Part shown: piece by piece, positions 27,259-36,857 of the stretch
Layout of the letters: each line of letters begins with the position of its first letter
How positions within the stretch are numbered: position 1 is the stretch's first letter
DNA from: Psychrobacter immobilis
GTDB lineage: Bacteria > Pseudomonadota > Gammaproteobacteria > Pseudomonadales > Moraxellaceae
Direction of reading: 5' to 3'
Length of the DNA stretch: 64,000 nt
Assembly: GCA_904846265.1 (NCBI GenBank)
Contig: CAJHAA010000005.1
Coordinates: 1 to 64,000 of the forward strand
The notes under the pieces: model-generated
The model's input: the letters and a program-made list of their open reading frames with translations, nothing else
Database searches by the model: none
Told to the model about the DNA's origin: nothing
Program-made: the position numbers and the translations under genes

Positions 27259-28887
27259 ATGGACAATATGCTATATATCATCGCCGGATTGGTACTTATT
27301 CTAATAGTAGCCGGTTTACTATTGTACAAAAAGAAAGCGCAAAAGCCCTCAGCGCAGCCGGGAATGAGTACCACTACGCCAGCTGCGATGCCAAAAACGG
27401 ATCTTAACACTCCTGCCCAAAGCCACAAAGATGATGACAATAAGTTTGATCATATTACGATTGCCCAGCGCTTCATGGATCAACAGCGTTATGACAAAGC
27501 CATTGAAACCCTCAGTCGCGGCCTAAGCGAAAAACCGAATGATGGTCAATTGTCTGTTAAATTACTCAGCATTTACGCGACTATTAATCAGCCAGAGAAC
27601 TTTAACAAAGTTTATGATGCCATCAAGACGCAAAGCGACTCAAAAAGTCTTGCGCTAGCTGATGAGTTAAAAGCTTTATTTTCGGAAGAGCAGAATCAAG
27701 TCGCAGCAAAAGAGGCACCCGTAGAAGATAATAGCCATTTTGAAAGCATAGATTTTGACTTACCGATTAATCAAATCGATAGTAAGAACGCGCTATCTGA
27801 TCAGCCAGCAACCTCTGAAGATAACCCTAGTACGCTGATAGATGACAGCATGTCTAATTCGGCAGTGACAAACACATCTTATGAGGCCAATCTTACTAGC
27901 GACGATGTAGAAGATAGCTTTGATCTTACGCTGAGTGATTTAGAGAGTAATATTAGCGCATCTGAGGCGACTGATACGGCACCAGTCACGTCATCATTAG
28001 AGATGACAGATGATGAAAGCCTAAACACTGCCAATATCGACAGAACTGATAATGATGTCGCGGTGTCCGCAGAAGATAATGATCTCAATGATCTTAGTGA
28101 TTTTGACTTCAGCTTTGATTCATCTGAAGAAACTGATGCGCAGGCAACAGATTCTGTCATTCCAGAACGCCCTGATAGTATTGACGAGGAAATGACGCTA
28201 GAAGATGACGCGTTCATCTTAGACTTTGATGATCTAGCAACTGATGTCGATAAAGGTGTTGAAGAAACTGCTGAAGCATTGTCTATCAACACTGTCCAGA
28301 ATGACGAAGAAAATGATTTCACGTTGTCTTTAGACAGTCTCGATGCGCCAAACAACATAGAAACATTAACAGAAAGCGAAGCGCCTGTACTTGAAGAAAA
28401 TAGTGATATTGATAACTTCATTATTGAAGAAGATCGTTTCGAAACTGAGAGCTTTGAGACTGAAAGCTTTGAAAATATTAATCTCGAAGCACAATCGCTT
28501 GATAATAATGATTCAGAATATGCTATTGCTGAAGAATCTAGTGTCACACCGACAGCCCCGTTGCTATTCGGTGATAACTCTTTATTAGACAATGAATTTG
28601 ATACTCATTCTTCCACAGCACTCAGCCCAGTTGCTCCAATTGAGGACGAGTGTACCCTTACCGCCGAAGATGCTGCTGAAACAGCAGAAGACTTTTCCTC
28701 GCGCTTTGCGGCCGACTTTGACTTTGTCAAATCATTAGATAGCACTCAAGTTACGCTAGATTTGGCAGGCCAATATTTACAATTGGGCGAATACGACAGT
28801 GCCAAACGCTTATTGAACGAGGTATTAATTCAGGGCACTAGTGATCAACAGAACCAAGCAAAAGTATTACTAGATCGTACTGCGTAA
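27259..28887 (+). CDS. FimV-like protein, membrane and cytoplasmic C-terminal half
   Basis: A 542-residue protein started at the ATG after GGGAG. Residues 1-30 form one transmembrane helix (MLYIIAGLVLILIVAGLLLY) followed by KKK, placing the rest in the cytoplasm. A TPR-like segment (RFMDQQRYDKAIETLSRGLS) leads to a very acidic Asp/Glu/Ser linker of about 300 residues. The end (VTLDLAGQYLQLGEYDSAKR, then LLNEVLIQGTSDQQNQAKVL) is the FimV C-terminal domain. It lies in the same frame as the upstream ORF, separated by TAA and TGA. In FimV proteins this cytoplasmic part binds polar partners. Confidence 0.88.
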   Translation: MDNMLYIIAGLVLILIVAGLLLYKKKAQKPSAQPGMSTTTPAAMPKTDLNTPAQSHKDDDNKFDHITIAQRFMDQQRYDKAIETLSRGLSEKPNDGQLSVKLLSIYATINQPENFNKVYDAIKTQSDSKSLALADELKALFSEEQNQVAAKEAPVEDNSHFESIDFDLPINQIDSKNALSDQPATSEDNPSTLIDDSMSNSAVTNTSYEANLTSDDVEDSFDLTLSDLESNISASEATDTAPVTSSLEMTDDESLNTANIDRTDNDVAVSAEDNDLNDLSDFDFSFDSSEETDAQATDSVIPERPDSIDEEMTLEDDAFILDFDDLATDVDKGVEETAEALSINTVQNDEENDFTLSLDSLDAPNNIETLTESEAPVLEENSDIDNFIIEEDRFETESFETESFENINLEAQSLDNNDSEYAIAEESSVTPTAPLLFGDNSLLDNEFDTHSSTALSPVAPIEDECTLTAEDAAETAEDFSSRFAADFDFVKSLDSTQVTLDLAGQYLQLGEYDSAKRLLNEVLIQGTSDQQNQAKVLLDRTA

Positions 28888-28907
28888 AAGCCCCATCGTT
28901 CTTTGGT

Positions 28908-28950
28908 CAGCAAGTATTCTATAACACTAAGAATACTTGCTGATTTTTTT
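28908..28950 (+). terminator. Strong terminator after the FimV pair
   Basis: A perfect 13-bp stem CAGCAAGTATTCT / AGAATACTTGCTG with a 9-base loop, followed by ATTTTTTTT. It marks the 3' end of the fimV unit. Confidence 0.92.
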
Positions 28951-29056
28951 TGCATTTAACCTTTATACTATTTATTATTACTGAGCGCTATTAGCTATTA
29001 GCATCCAACCTTAAACTCTCTTTTTTATCACATACTTCTTTATTACGGCTCATACT

Positions 29057-30157
29057 ATGCCATTTTCTGCTATGACAAATACATTATCCAATCCTGTCCA
29101 ACTCATTTATGCTGGCGGTACTTTTGGTAGCTATGGACGACCCTTAGCACCGTTATCAGCAGAAATATTCTTACCGACTTTACAAAAGCTATTGACTGAC
29201 CAAGATAACGCTAACCACTTGCCTCAAATCTCATGGCTGGATAATGCCTTAATTAAAGACAGTAGCCAACTTACCCCTAACGACTTTGTACATTTTTATC
29301 AGCTTTTGCTAGCAGCCTATGCACAAGGCGACAGGCGTTTTGTGCTCATCACTGGTACAGATACTTTGAGTTATTTGGGTGCGTTTTTAGCAGAAGCATT
29401 TGCTGGCAGTGATATTTGTATAGTCGTCACTGGTAGTATGCGCCCATTGTTAGACAGCGAGGTGATACATTCCTATGATATCGATGACCATAGCGACGCA
29501 TGGTATAACCTCAGCGATTCATTAAAACTGGCTGCTGCTGGTGAGTCGGGTGTGAAGATTGCTTTTGGCGGTGAGTCTTGGCCTGCGCAAACGGTACAAA
29601 AAATTCATAGCCATGATTTGATGGCATTTACGGGTCACTCCAGAGCCGCCTATCCTGCCAATAGTTATATCAAAAACTTACCGGATACCCGCCGCCAGCA
29701 TTGGCTCGATGATCAGCAAGCAATGATTGACCATATCGGATCTCGAGCTGAGCAAGCACGCATTCATGCTTTATATTGCTTGCCAAACGACACTGAGGTA
29801 ATGACTAGCCAGCTACAGGCATTATTATCACAGCCGCCATGTGGCATTATCCTGTTAGGATTTGGCGCAGGTAATGTTCCTTATTCTCAAGCGCTAGCAG
29901 AGGCACTAGAGCTTGCTTATAAAAACGGCCACATGGTGATATGCGCTAGCCAGTCTCCATTTGGTGGTGTCAGTGACAGCTATGCGGCTGGTAGTTGGCA
30001 ATATGAGTATCATGTGATTGCTGGCGGACGCTTAACGATTCCCGCTATCTATGCACGATTATTATGGCTATTGCTGCGTTATGACAATCCCACTCGGCGC
30101 AGACAACGCTGGTTGAACAATGTCAATCAGGCGAGCACCACTATCAAAAAACGTTAG
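29057..30157 (+). CDS. Asparaginase/glutaminase-family protein
   Basis: A 366-residue protein with the N-terminal asparaginase box LIYAGGTFGSYGRPLAPLS, including the nucleophile Thr, and the second box RRFVLITGTDTLSYLGAFLA with TDT. VTGSMRPLLDSEV, GGESWPAQTVQKIHSHDLMA and a C-terminal lobe with GIILLGFGAGNVPYSQALAE follow. It lacks a signal peptide, so it should be a cytoplasmic type I-like L-asparaginase (asparagine to aspartate and ammonia). An ATG five codons downstream is an alternative start. Confidence 0.87.
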   Translation: MPFSAMTNTLSNPVQLIYAGGTFGSYGRPLAPLSAEIFLPTLQKLLTDQDNANHLPQISWLDNALIKDSSQLTPNDFVHFYQLLLAAYAQGDRRFVLITGTDTLSYLGAFLAEAFAGSDICIVVTGSMRPLLDSEVIHSYDIDDHSDAWYNLSDSLKLAAAGESGVKIAFGGESWPAQTVQKIHSHDLMAFTGHSRAAYPANSYIKNLPDTRRQHWLDDQQAMIDHIGSRAEQARIHALYCLPNDTEVMTSQLQALLSQPPCGIILLGFGAGNVPYSQALAEALELAYKNGHMVICASQSPFGGVSDSYAAGSWQYEYHVIAGGRLTIPAIYARLLWLLLRYDNPTRRRQRWLNNVNQASTTIKKR

Positions 30158-30215
30158 ACTATCATTAAATATGTTTACTTTATAAGCGCCAATACGAAAA
30201 TGTCCAATACCAACC

Positions 30216-30245
30216 ATGTCCGAGATTAACATGTCCGAGATTAAC
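30216..30245 (+). repeat. 15-bp tandem duplication at the truA start
   Basis: ATGTCCGAGATTAAC occurs twice back to back, so the start codon and the first five codons are duplicated in frame. An in-frame change of one unit would leave TruA functional. Confidence 0.9.
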
Positions 30246-31070
30246 AGCATCAACGCTGAAACGCCCCCAACCTATACATTAGCCATTGCAATTGAGTTTT
30301 TGGGGACGCGCTATCATGGCTGGCAGCGGCAACGAGAAGTATTAGGCGTACAAGAAGCATTAGAAACCGCTATCGGTAAAGTCGCAAATGAGGCGGTAGA
30401 GGTCGTCGCGGCTGGTCGTACCGATGCAAGCGTTCATGCCAGCAATATGATTGCCCACTTTACGACACGTGCCTATCGTCCTACTCATAACTGGCTGCGC
30501 GGAGTAAACAGCCTATTACCTGATGATATCGCCCTGCGCTGGATTCAACCTATGCCTGACGACTTTCATGCGCGTTTTGGTGCCATTGCCCGTCGCTATC
30601 GCTACATCACGCTGAATCAAGCACAGCGCCCTGCTATTTTGAATCACCAAGTCACTCATATCTATGAACCGCTCGATTTAGCAGCGATGCAACTGGCGGC
30701 GGCTGAGATCGTCGGTACTCACGATTTTAGTAGCTACCGCGCCGCTGCTTGCCAGTCTAATCAACCGGTACGCTCAGTCAGTCACGCAAGACTCTTTGCC
30801 CATGGTCAGTTTATCGTTTTTGATATTCAAGCAGATGGATTTTTGCATCATATGGTTCGTAACTTAATGGGCACCTTGTATGCCATCGGTCGACACGAGT
30901 TGCAGCCAGAAGCCTTTTTAGATATTTTAGCCAAAAAAGATCGTACTATCGCACCGCCTACTGCCTCTGGTGATGGTCTATATTTTATCAATGCTTACTA
31001 TCCTGAACATTTTCAACAACGACTGCCAAATGCTCCTTTAACCCCCATTTGGCTAAATTTACCTGACTGA
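30216..31070 (+). CDS. truA: tRNA pseudouridine(38-40) synthase
   Basis: TruA makes pseudouridine at positions 38-40 of tRNA. IAIEFLGTRYHGWQRQREVL, the catalytic Asp box VVAAGRTDASVHASNMIAHF, ARRYRYITLNQAQRPAI, and the C-terminal FLHHMVRNLMGTLYAIGRHE are the family motifs. The N-terminus MSEINMSEIN comes from a 15-base tandem duplication that copied the start codon, so two equivalent starts exist (30216 and 30231). The C-terminal 20 residues are variable. Confidence 0.95.
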   Translation: MSEINMSEINSINAETPPTYTLAIAIEFLGTRYHGWQRQREVLGVQEALETAIGKVANEAVEVVAAGRTDASVHASNMIAHFTTRAYRPTHNWLRGVNSLLPDDIALRWIQPMPDDFHARFGAIARRYRYITLNQAQRPAILNHQVTHIYEPLDLAAMQLAAAEIVGTHDFSSYRAAACQSNQPVRSVSHARLFAHGQFIVFDIQADGFLHHMVRNLMGTLYAIGRHELQPEAFLDILAKKDRTIAPPTASGDGLYFINAYYPEHFQQRLPNAPLTPIWLNLPD

Positions 31071-31130
31071 ATAAATAGAAGTTGGCATACATAACGGTTA
31101 CAGGCTGTCAAGTAAAAACCTAGTGCTGTA

Positions 31131-31159
31131 TTGCTTTAATCCGCTAACTTACGTATAAT
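31131..31159 (+). promoter_or_regulatory. Probable promoter of infA
   Basis: TATAAT (31154-31159) with a weak -35 TTGCTT (31131-31136) at 17 bases, 33 bases before the infA start. Confidence 0.5.
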
Positions 31160-31191
31160 ATGGGCTTATTTTTAATTGATTGATACCAACT

Positions 31192-31413
31192 ATGGCAAAA
31201 GACGATATTATTGAATTTGAAGGCGAAGTCATTGACACCCTTCCGAATACCCTGTTTAGAGTTCGTTTAGAAAACGGACACGAAATCATTGCTCACATCT
31301 CAGGTAAGATGCGTAAGCATTATATCCGTATCTTGACAGGTGATAAAGTTAAGGTCGAAATGACACCTTATGACCTATCAAAAGGTCGTATTACTTATCG
31401 TGGCAAAAACTAA
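31192..31413 (+). CDS. infA: Translation initiation factor IF-1
   Basis: A 73-residue OB-fold protein beginning [20 protein letters not shown] and ending with ITYRGKN. It contains [20 protein letters not shown] and [20 protein letters not shown], nearly the universal IF-1 wording. The open frame could begin 4 codons earlier at TTG, but ATG is the conserved start. It binds the 30S A site during initiation. Confidence 0.98.
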   Translation: MAKDDIIEFEGEVIDTLPNTLFRVRLENGHEIIAHISGKMRKHYIRILTGDKVKVEMTPYDLSKGRITYRGKN

Positions 31414-31717
31414 TTTCTTATAAACTAAAATGGTTATAAAAGCATTTATATAAATACAGCCGGTTGCTAAATGGCTTCTTTTCGCTGATAGCTGGTATAG
31501 ACGCTTGGGTGGTTTAACTGATAATAATAATGAAAATGCTAACCTGCTCATTATTGCCTATCAATATTTTAGTGATTCAGTCTTAGTTATTTGTTTTTAT
31601 CATAAAAAATACCGCTAAATTTCAGCGGTATTTTTTTGTCTAAATTTTATGAGTTGACTTACTTTTAAATTTCCAAATCATGATTAATAAGTAGCATGAT
31701 TGAGAAGTAGTGAGGCA
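31414..31717. other. Intergenic region between infA and the L,D-transpeptidase gene
   Basis: A 304-base space between convergent genes with one clear feature, the bidirectional terminator listed separately. No further gene or RNA is seen. Confidence 0.4.
31606..31637. terminator. Bidirectional terminator between infA and the L,D-transpeptidase gene
   Basis: An 11-bp perfect stem AAAATACCGCT / AGCGGTATTTT with a 7-base loop, A-run on the left and T-run on the right, between convergent genes. Confidence 0.88.
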
Positions 31718-32929
31718 CTATTTAAACTCAACAGTCGCACCGTTTTGAATCACCCCTAGCAAAGCAAGTGCATCCCAATTTGTCAGGCGTATACAACCCG
31801 CTGAGGCTTGACGGCTAATACGATCAGGATCTGGTGAGCCATGAATACCATAAGAAGGCTTACTAAGCCCAATCCATACCGAGCCCACTGGATTATTAGG
31901 GCCAGGTGGAAGAATAGATTTGCTACCGTCTTTAGCAGTATAAGTATAATTAGGCTCATGTACCTTCACCTCTACCGTATGTGTCCCTGTTGGTGACGGT
32001 GTTGCCGTACTACCTACTGTGGTCGGATAGCTGGCAACTAAGTTGTCTTTATCATCATAGGCATATAGCGTTTCAGTGGCTTTATCAGCAACGACTCGAC
32101 TGACAGGCTTGGTATTTGGATTGCCGGGATTATAAACTGTGATGGTTTCACCCGCCGTAAAGCTAGCCTTAGGGTTTAACGCTTTGAGATAGCTTTCACT
32201 AATATGGAATTTTTCTGCTAGCCCTTCTATGATGCTCTCGTAATACAATCCCTCAAGTTTGGATTTGGCTTCAGCACCAGCTGGTATTTCTGTAATTTTA
32301 ATATTAACATCCGCATCAGTTATCTGATAGCTGACTAGCACTGGCTGCACCGTGAGCTCTTCATTCTTTGTCAGCGCTTGCCATGTTTCATTGTTTAGCG
32401 TGTCAGTGACTGCCAAACCATTTGCTTGTTGAAACGCTTGCATGGCCTTGCGGGTATTTTTGCCCCAATAACCATCAACAGGGCCTACACCATTGTGATG
32501 CCAATTTAATAAGGCTTGCAATTTAGTACCAATGACACGGTCGATATTCATCCCCTTTTTCCAAGTGGCATCATTCACCTTTTGCGCAGCAACTGATAAA
32601 TTGTCTGTCGTATACTTGATAGTAGGTAGGAATTTGTTCGAAGCATTTGCGGTTTTGCTATCACGTGCTAGCTTTTGGCTAACGCCATTGGTCACAGGGC
32701 TGACTTCTTCAATAGCATTAGCATTCGCCTTATTAGCATTATTAGCATTATTTTTGCTAATACTGGCTTCATCGTTATTGGTCGGTGTTTGGTTGTCAGA
32801 GTTATTGGTCGTTGCTTGATTGTTAGCATTGACACTATCCAGTGGTGCTGCAACGCTCTGCCCCATGAAAACTGCCGTAGAAAAACCAATCATCGCTACT
32901 GCTGTGCTGATTTTTTTTAATTGATACAC
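31718..32929 (-). CDS. Exported L,D-transpeptidase with peptidoglycan-binding domain
   Basis: A 403-residue protein with a signal peptide (MYQLKKISTAVAMIGFSTAV ending QSVAA). An Asn-rich low-complexity stretch (about 30-80) follows, then a PG_binding_1 repeat (GVGPVDGYWGKNTRKAMQAF), a LysM-like turn (YLKALNPKASFTAGETITVY), and a YkuD catalytic domain. The catalytic region reads YGIHGSPDPDRI, then ASAGCIRLTNWD with the nucleophile Cys about 379. It would make 3-3 cross-links or attach proteins to peptidoglycan in the periplasm. It stands alone. Confidence 0.93.
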   Translation of the reverse strand: MYQLKKISTAVAMIGFSTAVFMGQSVAAPLDSVNANNQATTNNSDNQTPTNNDEASISKNNANNANKANANAIEEVSPVTNGVSQKLARDSKTANASNKFLPTIKYTTDNLSVAAQKVNDATWKKGMNIDRVIGTKLQALLNWHHNGVGPVDGYWGKNTRKAMQAFQQANGLAVTDTLNNETWQALTKNEELTVQPVLVSYQITDADVNIKITEIPAGAEAKSKLEGLYYESIIEGLAEKFHISESYLKALNPKASFTAGETITVYNPGNPNTKPVSRVVADKATETLYAYDDKDNLVASYPTTVGSTATPSPTGTHTVEVKVHEPNYTYTAKDGSKSILPPGPNNPVGSVWIGLSKPSYGIHGSPDPDRISRQASAGCIRLTNWDALALLGVIQNGATVEFK

Positions 32930-33240
32930 CTCATGCTCCTAATTTTTTATAAAAATAATAAGTTTTATTTTGTTATGTTGTCATCAAGGCTTGTTATTTT
33001 GAGTTGTAACGCCTTCATAACCAACTTTACTCAAACACCTTTTCATCAGCTCTCTTCTAACGTGAAAGTCTGAGATTCTAGTGGTTTGTAAGCTGTTAAT
33101 AGTGTCATATTACCTTGTGAGCATATAACAGCTTTATGTTAATAAAGCCCTTGTCCTGCGGTGTCTGTGTTAAAACAAGTACTTTTTTACAACTATCTGG
33201 TTTAGTATGTTACCGCTGGAAAGCGATTAATAATAAACAT
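32930..33240. other. Promoter-side region of the L,D-transpeptidase gene
   Basis: About 310 AT-rich bases upstream of the L,D-transpeptidase. No gene is visible. GGAG for the transpeptidase start (minus strand, AGGAGCATG) is at its left end. Confidence 0.35.
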
Positions 33241-33277
33241 AAAAAAACCCATAATTTGCTGAGCAAACTATGGGTTT
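33241..33277 (-). terminator. Terminator after leuB
   Basis: Read on the minus strand, stem AAACCCATA / TATGGGTTT (33245-33253 and 33269-33277) is followed by a T-run. It lies 85 bases past the leuB stop. Confidence 0.85.
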
Positions 33278-33362
33278 AGAACGACGATAAACGACAAATA
33301 TGAGAATTTTTCCCTATCGAAATAAAACAGGGGAAAATTCAATCTATATCACCATAGTGGGA

Positions 33363-34466
33363 CTAGAGTAATTTAGCCAACACTGCTTGACCCATCTCTT
33401 GGCACCCTACTTGCTTCAATCCAGCTTCACTACTGTCCAAGATATCAAGCGTACGCAAACCGTCATCAAGGACATCACTCACTGCTTGCTCAATCGCTTG
33501 TGCCGCTGCTTCTTGCTTAAAAGTATAACGCAGCATCATCGCAACCGATAAAATAGTCGCCAATGGGTTGGCTTTGTCCTGCCCAGCAATGTCAGGCGCT
33601 GAACCATGACAGGGCTCATACATGCCTTTGCCTGCTTCATCAAGACTGGCAGATGGCAACATACCGATAGATCCAGTGAGCATAGCAGCTTCATCAGACA
33701 AGATATCACCGAACATATTGCCTGTCACCATGACATCAAACTGCTTAGGATTCTTGATCAATTGCATACAAGCATTGTCAGCATACATGTGCGATAACGC
33801 CACGTCGCTATAATCTGCTTGCTGCATTTGGGTCATCGTTTGCTTCCACAGTTCGGTGACTTCTAATACGTTTGCCTTGTCCACTGAGCAAACTTTCGCT
33901 GCTGTGCCTGCTGCTTGCGCACGCGTTTTTGCCAATTCAAAAGCAACTTTACCGATACGCTGAATCTCGCTTGTGCTATAGACCATGGTGTTGTAGCCCT
34001 GCTGTTCACCATTCTCTAGTGTGCGGATTCCACGTGGCTCACCAAAATAGATACCACCCGTTAACTCACGAACGATAAGCAAATCCAAGCCTGAAATAAT
34101 CTCAGGTTTGATACTAGACGCATTGACCAACTGCGGGTAAAGCTTTGCCACACGTAGATTAGCGAACAAACCAAGCTCACCACGTATTTTAAGTAAACCA
34201 CGTTCAGGGCGCTTGCTGCGTTCAATACCATCCCATTTAGGACCACCGACCGCCCCTAACAATACCGCATCTGCTGCACGGGCACGGTCTAGCGTCTCAT
34301 CTGGCAAAGGCTCACCCGTTGCGTCAATGGCCACACCGCCAATCAATCCAGATTCAAGTGTCAAATCTAACGCAAATTTCTTATTGACCGCATTCAGTAC
34401 GTCAATGGCTTGAGTCATGATTTCGGGACCGATACCATCGCCCGCTAATGTTAAAATCGTTGCCAT
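33363..34466 (-). CDS. leuB: 3-isopropylmalate dehydrogenase
   Basis: A 367-residue NAD-dependent beta-decarboxylating dehydrogenase of leucine synthesis. [109 protein letters not shown] and [19 protein letters not shown] ([13 protein letters not shown]) boxes are intact. It is the third leucine enzyme gene here but is separated from leuD by a lipoprotein gene and 300 bases, so it may have its own promoter. Confidence 0.97.
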   Translation of the reverse strand: MATILTLAGDGIGPEIMTQAIDVLNAVNKKFALDLTLESGLIGGVAIDATGEPLPDETLDRARAADAVLLGAVGGPKWDGIERSKRPERGLLKIRGELGLFANLRVAKLYPQLVNASSIKPEIISGLDLLIVRELTGGIYFGEPRGIRTLENGEQQGYNTMVYSTSEIQRIGKVAFELAKTRAQAAGTAAKVCSVDKANVLEVTELWKQTMTQMQQADYSDVALSHMYADNACMQLIKNPKQFDVMVTGNMFGDILSDEAAMLTGSIGMLPSASLDEAGKGMYEPCHGSAPDIAGQDKANPLATILSVAMMLRYTFKQEAAAQAIEQAVSDVLDDGLRTLDILDSSEAGLKQVGCQEMGQAVLAKLL

Positions 34467-34766
34467 ACTAATCCTTGTGGGTAGGTAGTTTTTTATTTAT
34501 GTTAGGGCATATCCTCATTTTAAAAATGGTGATAAAAATTGCCGTCAAACAAGGAAAGTAGCGCAAATAATATCGAGATATTGATACGCTATTCAACGAT
34601 GTTTGGCAAAATTTAGCCATTTTTAACTCATTTAGAGGATAATCAATTGGATTGAGGACTCACCCTAATACTACAAATTTACGATATTTTCCTAAAAACG
34701 ATTTTAGTGCCTTCAATAGCACAAAAAATCGTGATCAATTTACTATTTTTGAAAATCAAATAGGCT
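34467..34766. other. Intergenic region upstream of leuB
   Basis: 300 AT-rich bases between the lipoprotein gene and leuB on the same strand. No gene, hairpin terminator or repeat was made out with confidence. It could contain a separate leuB promoter. Confidence 0.3.
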
Positions 34767-35528
34767 TTAAGCTTTGGCTTTTACTTTCGATGATGCAGGC
34801 AATGCTTTCACGATACGAGTTTCTACAAACTCTCCTTGATGCTCAGCAGACAGCTCTTTACAAAATCGGCGCTGTACAGTGTTGCCTTGATACAGATCAA
34901 CACATAGCGGCTGTGGTGAAGCGGTGTCTAATAAACTGCCAGAATTATCGTTAGACTTTTTCTGATAAGCCCGTAATTGATAAGTATCCGCCTCAATAAA
35001 ATCGTGAATTAAAGTAAAACGCTCAACATAGCCCAGATTGTTTTCTGGATAGAAATTCACCTGTACTTCGCGTTTTGCAGGTTTTACCCGCGCATAATAA
35101 TTGGTTAGACCCGGCATGCCTGAGGCAGACAAAGGTACAATTTTAATCTCATTTTTATGAGCGAGTGGTGTCATATCTATGTTTGCATGCATTGATGTTT
35201 GTGCATGCTTATTGTTGGTATGACTGCTGGTATGACTTTTGCCCTTTGCACTCATATCTTTCATCGCGACCAGCATGGCAGGATTGATAGGCTCATGCGT
35301 ATCAGCCCCTATCACTCGTGTCTTATCTATCCTTGCGATTTCACAATGATAAGTTCCTATACAGGCAATATTGACTTCACCCGCAATCGGTTGAATCTTA
35401 CCTGCCCATGCTTTGGCGTTTTCTGCCTCATCTATTTTCTGATACCCAGTCAATAGCTGACAGCCTGACAATAATAAGCTTGCGGCAACAACCGTACTTG
35501 TCCATAAAACATAACGTTTTTTATTCAT
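34767..35528 (-). CDS. Lipoprotein of unknown function
   Basis: A 253-residue protein with a signal of lipoprotein type (MNKKRYVLWTSTVVAASLLL then SGC), so it should be anchored by lipid. The body has paired cysteines (NIACIGTYHCEIARID; PLCVDLYQ and RRFCKE), a His/Ser/Thr-rich stretch near 95-120 (SHTSSHTNNKHAQTSMHAN), and a likely beta-rich domain (REVQVNFYPENNLGYVERFT). I do not recognise the family. It lies between leuD and leuB, but nothing in it suggests a part in leucine synthesis. Confidence 0.8.
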   Translation of the reverse strand: MNKKRYVLWTSTVVAASLLLSGCQLLTGYQKIDEAENAKAWAGKIQPIAGEVNIACIGTYHCEIARIDKTRVIGADTHEPINPAMLVAMKDMSAKGKSHTSSHTNNKHAQTSMHANIDMTPLAHKNEIKIVPLSASGMPGLTNYYARVKPAKREVQVNFYPENNLGYVERFTLIHDFIEADTYQLRAYQKKSNDNSGSLLDTASPQPLCVDLYQGNTVQRRFCKELSAEHQGEFVETRIVKALPASSKVKAKA

Positions 35529-35669
35529 AATGGCGGCTACTATTTATGAGAGAAATAATAAAATATCGTAAAAAAACTACCCTTCATTTTAGCCAGTTCA
35601 CCGCCATAACTCAACGTTACATTATTACTGTTCAGCAGTTTTATGAGTAATGGCTTGCAGATTCATGAT

Positions 35670-36320
35670 TTATGCTCGTACATCGTTAAATATCCATGGT
35701 GTTTTTTGCATCATCTTATGCTCATAATCTTTAATGGCATCGCTTTGCTGCAAGGTTAAACCAATATCATCAAGCCCATTTAACAAGCAATGTTTGCGAA
35801 AAGCATCTACGTCAAATGCATATTCTTCACCTGTTGAGGTGACGACGACTTGGCGTTCAAGATCTGCGGTTAGCTCATAGCATTTATTAGCAAGCGTGTC
35901 TTTCATTAATGTATCTACAATTGCCTCGTCCAAGACAATTGGTAGCATGCCATTTTTAAAGCAATTGTTATAAAAAATATCGGCAAAGCTTGGTGCAATC
36001 ACCGTACGAAAACCATATTCAGACAACGCCCAAGGCGCATGCTCACGACTAGAACCACAACCAAAGTTGCGGCGTGCCAGCAAAATCGTCGCGCCTTGAT
36101 AACGCGGCTTATTTAGCACAAATTCTGGATTGATAACGCGGGTGCTATTGTCTTGACCCGGATAGCCTTCGTCAAGATAACGCCAATCATCAAAAAGATT
36201 GACGCCAAAACCTGTGCGTTTAATAGACTTTAAAAACTGCTTGGCAATAATTTGATCGGTATCGACGTTTGCACGATCTAATGGGCAAACGATACCCGTT
36301 TGAGTGTTATAAGCTTGCAT
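35670..36320 (-). CDS. leuD: 3-isopropylmalate dehydratase, small subunit
   Basis: A 216-residue aconitase swivel domain: [60 protein letters not shown] and [20 protein letters not shown] are the standard boxes. With LeuC it isomerises 2- to 3-isopropylmalate. It is separated from leuC by a gene for a small exported protein, unlike the usual direct leuC-leuD pair. Confidence 0.97.
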   Translation of the reverse strand: MQAYNTQTGIVCPLDRANVDTDQIIAKQFLKSIKRTGFGVNLFDDWRYLDEGYPGQDNSTRVINPEFVLNKPRYQGATILLARRNFGCGSSREHAPWALSEYGFRTVIAPSFADIFYNNCFKNGMLPIVLDEAIVDTLMKDTLANKCYELTADLERQVVVTSTGEEYAFDVDAFRKHCLLNGLDDIGLTLQQSDAIKDYEHKMMQKTPWIFNDVRA

Positions 36321-36367
36321 GAGTTTTCCTTAAAGTATCAATTACTAACGTAAAATTTTTTGACGGT

Positions 36368-36832
36368 CTAATGAATCTCAAAAGAGCGTGCCATTTGTTT
36401 AACAATACTTGTCATTTTAGTTTTTTCACTTTCAGGATAATTCAGATGTAATACTGCTTCCTGACCATCCTTAACTTTAATAACATGATAAAAAACTTGA
36501 CCGTCTTTTCTATAGCCGCTTGCTGTATAGGTTTTATCTTTTAACAGCTCGTAAGTAACTGTCATTCCTGTTTTATATCGATGCTGCTTCTCTTTTAGAT
36601 AATCACTATCGGTATAAAAGAAAACAGTTGGTGTATTACTCCCAAAGACCAAAATAGTGGCATTAGAATTGGGTAACTTAAAATGACGACCATCACCATT
36701 ATCTGCCTCAGGCAACCATATCAGTTGATTTGGCACATCGACACAATAGGCAAATCTTCCATTACAGTAATCACTAGCCATCGCTAGCTGAGAGCTACCC
36801 AATAAGCAAAATAAAACAAACAGCATTTTCAT
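36368..36832 (-). CDS. Small exported protein between leuC and leuD
   Basis: A 154-residue protein with a clear signal peptide (MKMLFVLFCLLGSSQLAMAS). The mature part begins DYCNGRFAYCVDVPNQLIWL, so an early disulfide is likely, and is otherwise beta-strand-like (NATILVFGSNTPTVFFYTDS; YKTGMTVTYELLKDKTYTAS; KDGQVFYHVIKVKDGQEAVL). I do not recognise it by name. It sits between leuC (25 bases) and leuD (47 bases) in the same direction, so it is probably co-transcribed. The ribosome site is weak. Confidence 0.75.
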   Translation of the reverse strand: MKMLFVLFCLLGSSQLAMASDYCNGRFAYCVDVPNQLIWLPEADNGDGRHFKLPNSNATILVFGSNTPTVFFYTDSDYLKEKQHRYKTGMTVTYELLKDKTYTASGYRKDGQVFYHVIKVKDGQEAVLHLNYPESEKTKMTSIVKQMARSFEIH

Positions 36833-36857
36833 TTTTATGCTCTATAGAAATGCAAAG

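Noticed and set aside
27879..28592. 237-codon antisense open frame, Ser/Leu-rich
   Set aside because: It is the mirror of the acidic, low-complexity linker of the FimV C-terminal protein; the Ser-rich product is a composition artefact.
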